NCBI GenBank assembly: GCA_050283925.1
Contig: JBNOAI010000005.1
Coordinates: 1-64,000 of the forward strand
Direction of reading: 5' to 3'
Origin: ZC4RG25 sp023428365
GTDB taxonomy: Bacteria; Pseudomonadota; Alphaproteobacteria; Rhizobiales; Hyphomicrobiaceae
DNA: 64,000 nt
Numbering within the stretch: the stretch's first letter is position 1; each line of letters begins with the position of its first letter. Position numbers and translations under genes: made by a program. Under the pieces are notes generated by a model. It saw only the letters and a program-made list of their open reading frames with translations. It was not told the DNA's origin and ran no database searches. Shown here piece by piece: positions 61,922 to 64,000 of the stretch.

Positions 61922-63167
61922 CAGCAAGTGTCAGTCCGTTGAGGTCGATATCGGGTTTGCGGCCGGCGATCACATCGGCCACGGCGCGAGCCGAGCCCAT
62001 CGACATGGTCCAGCCGATGTGTCCGTGACCGGTGTTGAGAAACAGGTTTCGCTTCGGTGAGGCGCCGATCATCGGCGTGCCTTTCGGCGTCATGGGGCGC
62101 AATCCGGCCCAGCGACTTGCCTTGTCGTAGGCGCCGGCATCGGGAAACAGCTTGCGGATCGTTGCGGTCATGTGCGCGAAATCGCGCTCGTTCAGTGAGC
62201 GGTCGAAGCCCGCGAAATCCGCCGTTGCAGTAACGCGCATGCGATCGCCGAGACGCGACCAGGCGATGAGGTATTTTTCATCGACGCCGGAAATACCTGG
62301 AGCCCCATTGTGACCATCCACCGGAACGGTGAGCGCATAGCCTTTGACGGGATAAATCGGCATGTCGAGGCCGATCTGACGTCCGAAGCTGGGGCTGTAA
62401 CAGCCGAGCGCCAGTACGAATGCATCGGCGGTGACTGGACCCTTACTGGTCTCGACCTTCGTAATGCGATCGCCATCGGCAATGATCTTCGTGATTTCGG
62501 TCGACCATTGGAAGGTCACGCCGAGGGCATCGGCGCAGTGATCGGCTAACGCATTTGCGAACTTGTGGCAGTCACCGGACTCATCAATCGGGCAGTAAAT
62601 CGCGCCGGCGAGATTGGCTTTATCGGACGCCAGGGCTGGCTCGATGTCCACCGCTTCATCGATCGTCACGGGGCGCAGAGTTACGCCATTGTCTGTCAGG
62701 ATCTTCATCGCGCCGACGCCGCGATCAAAGTGGTCTTTATCGCGGTAGACGAAAATCGCGCCCTGAGTGCGCCGGTCGTAATCGATAGCTATCCGCTTGT
62801 TGATGTCCGCAAACCGCTCCCGCGAGTAAAGACACAAGCGGACCTTATGCGCCGTATTGATCGCCGCGCGCTCCGACGTGCATTCCTTTAGGAAGCGCCA
62901 GCACCAGCGCCACATCGCCGGATCGAGCCGGAAGCGCATGCGCAGGGCAACGTCATCGCGGAACAGAGATTGCCAGAGGATCTTCGGTGCGCGCGGTGAC
63001 GCCCACGTATAGGCGTGACCCGGCGACACCATTCCGGCGTTGGAGAAGCTGGTCTCCATCGCCGCTTTGTCTTGCCTGTCGATGACAATGACTTCGTGGC
63101 CATCGGAGGCCAGCTCGTAGGCTGTCGTAACGCCAACGATACCAGCTCCGAGAACCACGATGCGCAT
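61914..63167 (-). CDS. dadA: D-amino acid dehydrogenase (FAD-dependent, DadA-like)
   Basis: 417 residues. The dinucleotide motif VVLGAGIVGVTTAYEL with IDRQ, the DAO-family FSNAGMVSPGHAYTWASP, and the end LFLNTGHGHIGWTMSMGSARAVADVI match DadA. It oxidatively deaminates D-amino acids, or related imino acids, to 2-oxo acids, passing electrons to the respiratory chain. The start is 63167; 33 upstream codons in frame are disregarded. RidA is encoded upstream in the same operon, in line with imine products. Confidence 0.92.
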   Translation of the reverse strand: MRIVVLGAGIVGVTTAYELASDGHEVIVIDRQDKAAMETSFSNAGMVSPGHAYTWASPRAPKILWQSLFRDDVALRMRFRLDPAMWRWCWRFLKECTSERAAINTAHKVRLCLYSRERFADINKRIAIDYDRRTQGAIFVYRDKDHFDRGVGAMKILTDNGVTLRPVTIDEAVDIEPALASDKANLAGAIYCPIDESGDCHKFANALADHCADALGVTFQWSTEITKIIADGDRITKVETSKGPVTADAFVLALGCYSPSFGRQIGLDMPIYPVKGYALTVPVDGHNGAPGISGVDEKYLIAWSRLGDRMRVTATADFAGFDRSLNERDFAHMTATIRKLFPDAGAYDKASRWAGLRPMTPKGTPMIGASPKRNLFLNTGHGHIGWTMSMGSARAVADVIAGRKPDIDLNGLTLADA

Positions 63168-63180
63168 TGTGCTTGCCCGA

Positions 63181-63531
63181 TCAGGCTGCCGCGGTAACCG
63201 CGATTTCAACGGTGAACTGCGGCGCGGCAAGCTTTGCCTCGACCGTGGCGCGAGCCGGCGATGCACCCGGCGCGAGCCAAGCGTCCCACACCTTGTTCAT
63301 CTCATCGAACTTGGAGATGTCCGAGAGCCAGATGCTGGCAGCGAGCAGCTTGGACTTGTCGGTACCGGCGGCAGCGAGGATTTTCTCAATGCCTGAGAGA
63401 ATATCCGCAGTCTGCTCCGAGACGCTCTTTCCGGGAGCGCCGTGAGCAACCTGACCGGAAACATAGACCGTTCCATTGTGAACGACGGCCTTGCTCATGC
63501 GCGGACCGGGTTCGATACGATTGATCGCCAT
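63181..63531 (-). CDS. ridA: RidA family enamine/imine deaminase
   Basis: 116 residues of the YjgF/YER057c/UK114 family. Typical segments are VVHNGTVYVSGQVA, TADILSGIEKILAAAG and SIWLSDISKFDEMN, and a later P-A-R-A-T-V-E region holds the catalytic arginine that hydrolyses reactive enamines and imines. The ATG 63531 follows GGAGG. It sits 13 bases upstream of dadA, whose product it would process. Confidence 0.92.
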   Translation of the reverse strand: MAINRIEPGPRMSKAVVHNGTVYVSGQVAHGAPGKSVSEQTADILSGIEKILAAAGTDKSKLLAASIWLSDISKFDEMNKVWDAWLAPGASPARATVEAKLAAPQFTVEIAVTAAA

Positions 63532-63619
63532 TTTTCCTCCGTGTGGGTGGCGCTTCACAAAAGTGGCGCCACCTTAATGTCGTTGACAGCATATCGACAA
63601 GTCTGAGCTCTTACACTGT

Positions 63620-64000
63620 TCATTTACTCAGTGTCGGGAGCCATAGGGCCGTCCATGGAATGAAGTAGACCATGAGTGCCGTCAGCAATTGGCAGGCGAT
63701 GAAGGGCAACACGCCGAGATACATTTCCTCGGTCCTGAAGTTCTTCGGCGCGATGCCGCGCAAATAGAAGATCGCGGGCGCCATTGGCGGTGTCAGGTAG
63801 GACGTCTGGATCATGATGACGACGAGCACCGCGAACCATATGGAATCGATACCCGCCGGCGTCAGGAACGGCATGAACAGCGGGATACAGATGAGGACGA
63901 TCGAAACCCAGTCCAGCAGCATGCCGAGGATGAACACGATCCCCAGGAACAGAAGCAGGAGCCCTGTGCTTCCGAGCTGGAGGTACGCGACGAGGTCCGT
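63620..64000 (-). CDS. TRAP transporter large permease, DctM-like (C-terminal part)
   Basis: Partial gene: the frame is open to the window end, giving the last 126 residues. They contain the DctM C-terminal features GMLLDWVSIVLICIPLFMP, TSYLTPPMAPAIFYLRG and the final hydrophobic helix. The missing part, and the DctP and DctQ genes, would be beyond 64000. It imports carboxylates or related acids using the Na+ gradient, and is the first visible gene of the operon that continues to 55985. Confidence 0.9.
   Translation of the reverse strand, partial: TDLVAYLQLGSTGLLLLFLGIVFILGMLLDWVSIVLICIPLFMPFLTPAGIDSIWFAVLVVIMIQTSYLTPPMAPAIFYLRGIAPKNFRTEEMYLGVLPFIACQLLTALMVYFIPWTALWLPTLSK

Noticed and set aside
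1..64000. CRISPR arrays, transposases or phage genes
   Set aside because: No regularly spaced direct repeats, transposase motifs, inverted terminal repeats of insertion sequences or phage structural genes were recognised on either strand.

Overview
The window is GC-rich bacterial DNA. The gene families and codon use point to an alphaproteobacterium, most likely a soil-type member of the Hyphomicrobiales (Rhizobiales): many carboxylate uptake systems (ABC, tripartite tricarboxylate TctABC, TRAP), a ZntR-like metal module, a bacterioferritin with an Irr-box-like site, and an NsrR-like Rrf2 regulator. The first ~140 bases are homopolymer-rich and look like a poor contig end, not genome sequence. 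The organism assignment is an inference from gene content.

Layout. 0.16-9.2 kb: ABC importer ATPase and permease, a D-2-hydroxyacid dehydrogenase, a small membrane protein, a Ser/Cys-type proline racemase homologue, an orphan E1 alpha/beta pair of a 2-oxoacid dehydrogenase, then an internally duplicated protein of unknown function overlapping an acetolactate-synthase-like ThDP enzyme. 9.28-18.58 kb: an intact tRNA-Pro(UGG), and 9.2 kb further on a 47-base same-orientation copy of its 3' half. Between them lie small membrane proteins, a VC_2705-type Na+/solute symporter with its DUF4212 subunit, a divergent exonuclease-CBS-DUF294 protein, a TetR regulator and a homocysteine S-methyltransferase. 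18.7-28.3 kb: a LysR gene broken by an in-frame amber codon, next to a same-strand run of two paralogous cytoplasmic sulfatases around tctBAC, an Ldh_2-family dehydrogenase and a split UxaA/SuyAB-type lyase. 28.6-36.9 kb: a PotFGHI-like ABC importer operon carrying a BPL_N/amidotransferase-like protein, then an amidohydrolase and a TTC38-like TPR protein. 36.9-40.6 kb: MerR regulator and its dyad promoter, a Zn/Cd P1B-type ATPase, and a DsbB/DsbA-like pair. 40.6-53.7 kb: mixed metabolic genes (metallophosphoesterase, uronate dehydrogenase, alpha/beta hydrolase, DinB, ModA-like protein with an FMN hydroxyacid oxidase, cupin, orphan TctC, LysR with a divergent epimerase). 54.0-55.7 kb: bacterioferritin, Bfd-like ferredoxin and a Rrf2 regulator lacking cluster cysteines. 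56.0-64.0 kb: one long minus-strand operon, cut by the window end: TRAP permease, RidA, DadA, hotdog thioesterase, an unusual M19 homologue, Ldh_2 dehydrogenase, a SABATH-type carboxyl methyltransferase, a ~564-residue protein of unknown function and a DUF3726 protein. Its last three genes are joined by ATGA overlaps.

The two best candidates for undescribed biology are (1) the sulfatase-TctBAC-dehydrogenase-SAF/UxaA cluster, which looks like uptake of a sulfated or sulfonated small acid followed by cytoplasmic desulfation, oxidation and elimination, and (2) the terminal TRAP operon, which joins amino-acid oxidation and imine handling to a carboxyl methyltransferase and two uncharacterised proteins. 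Both pathway proposals are inference from family membership and gene order.
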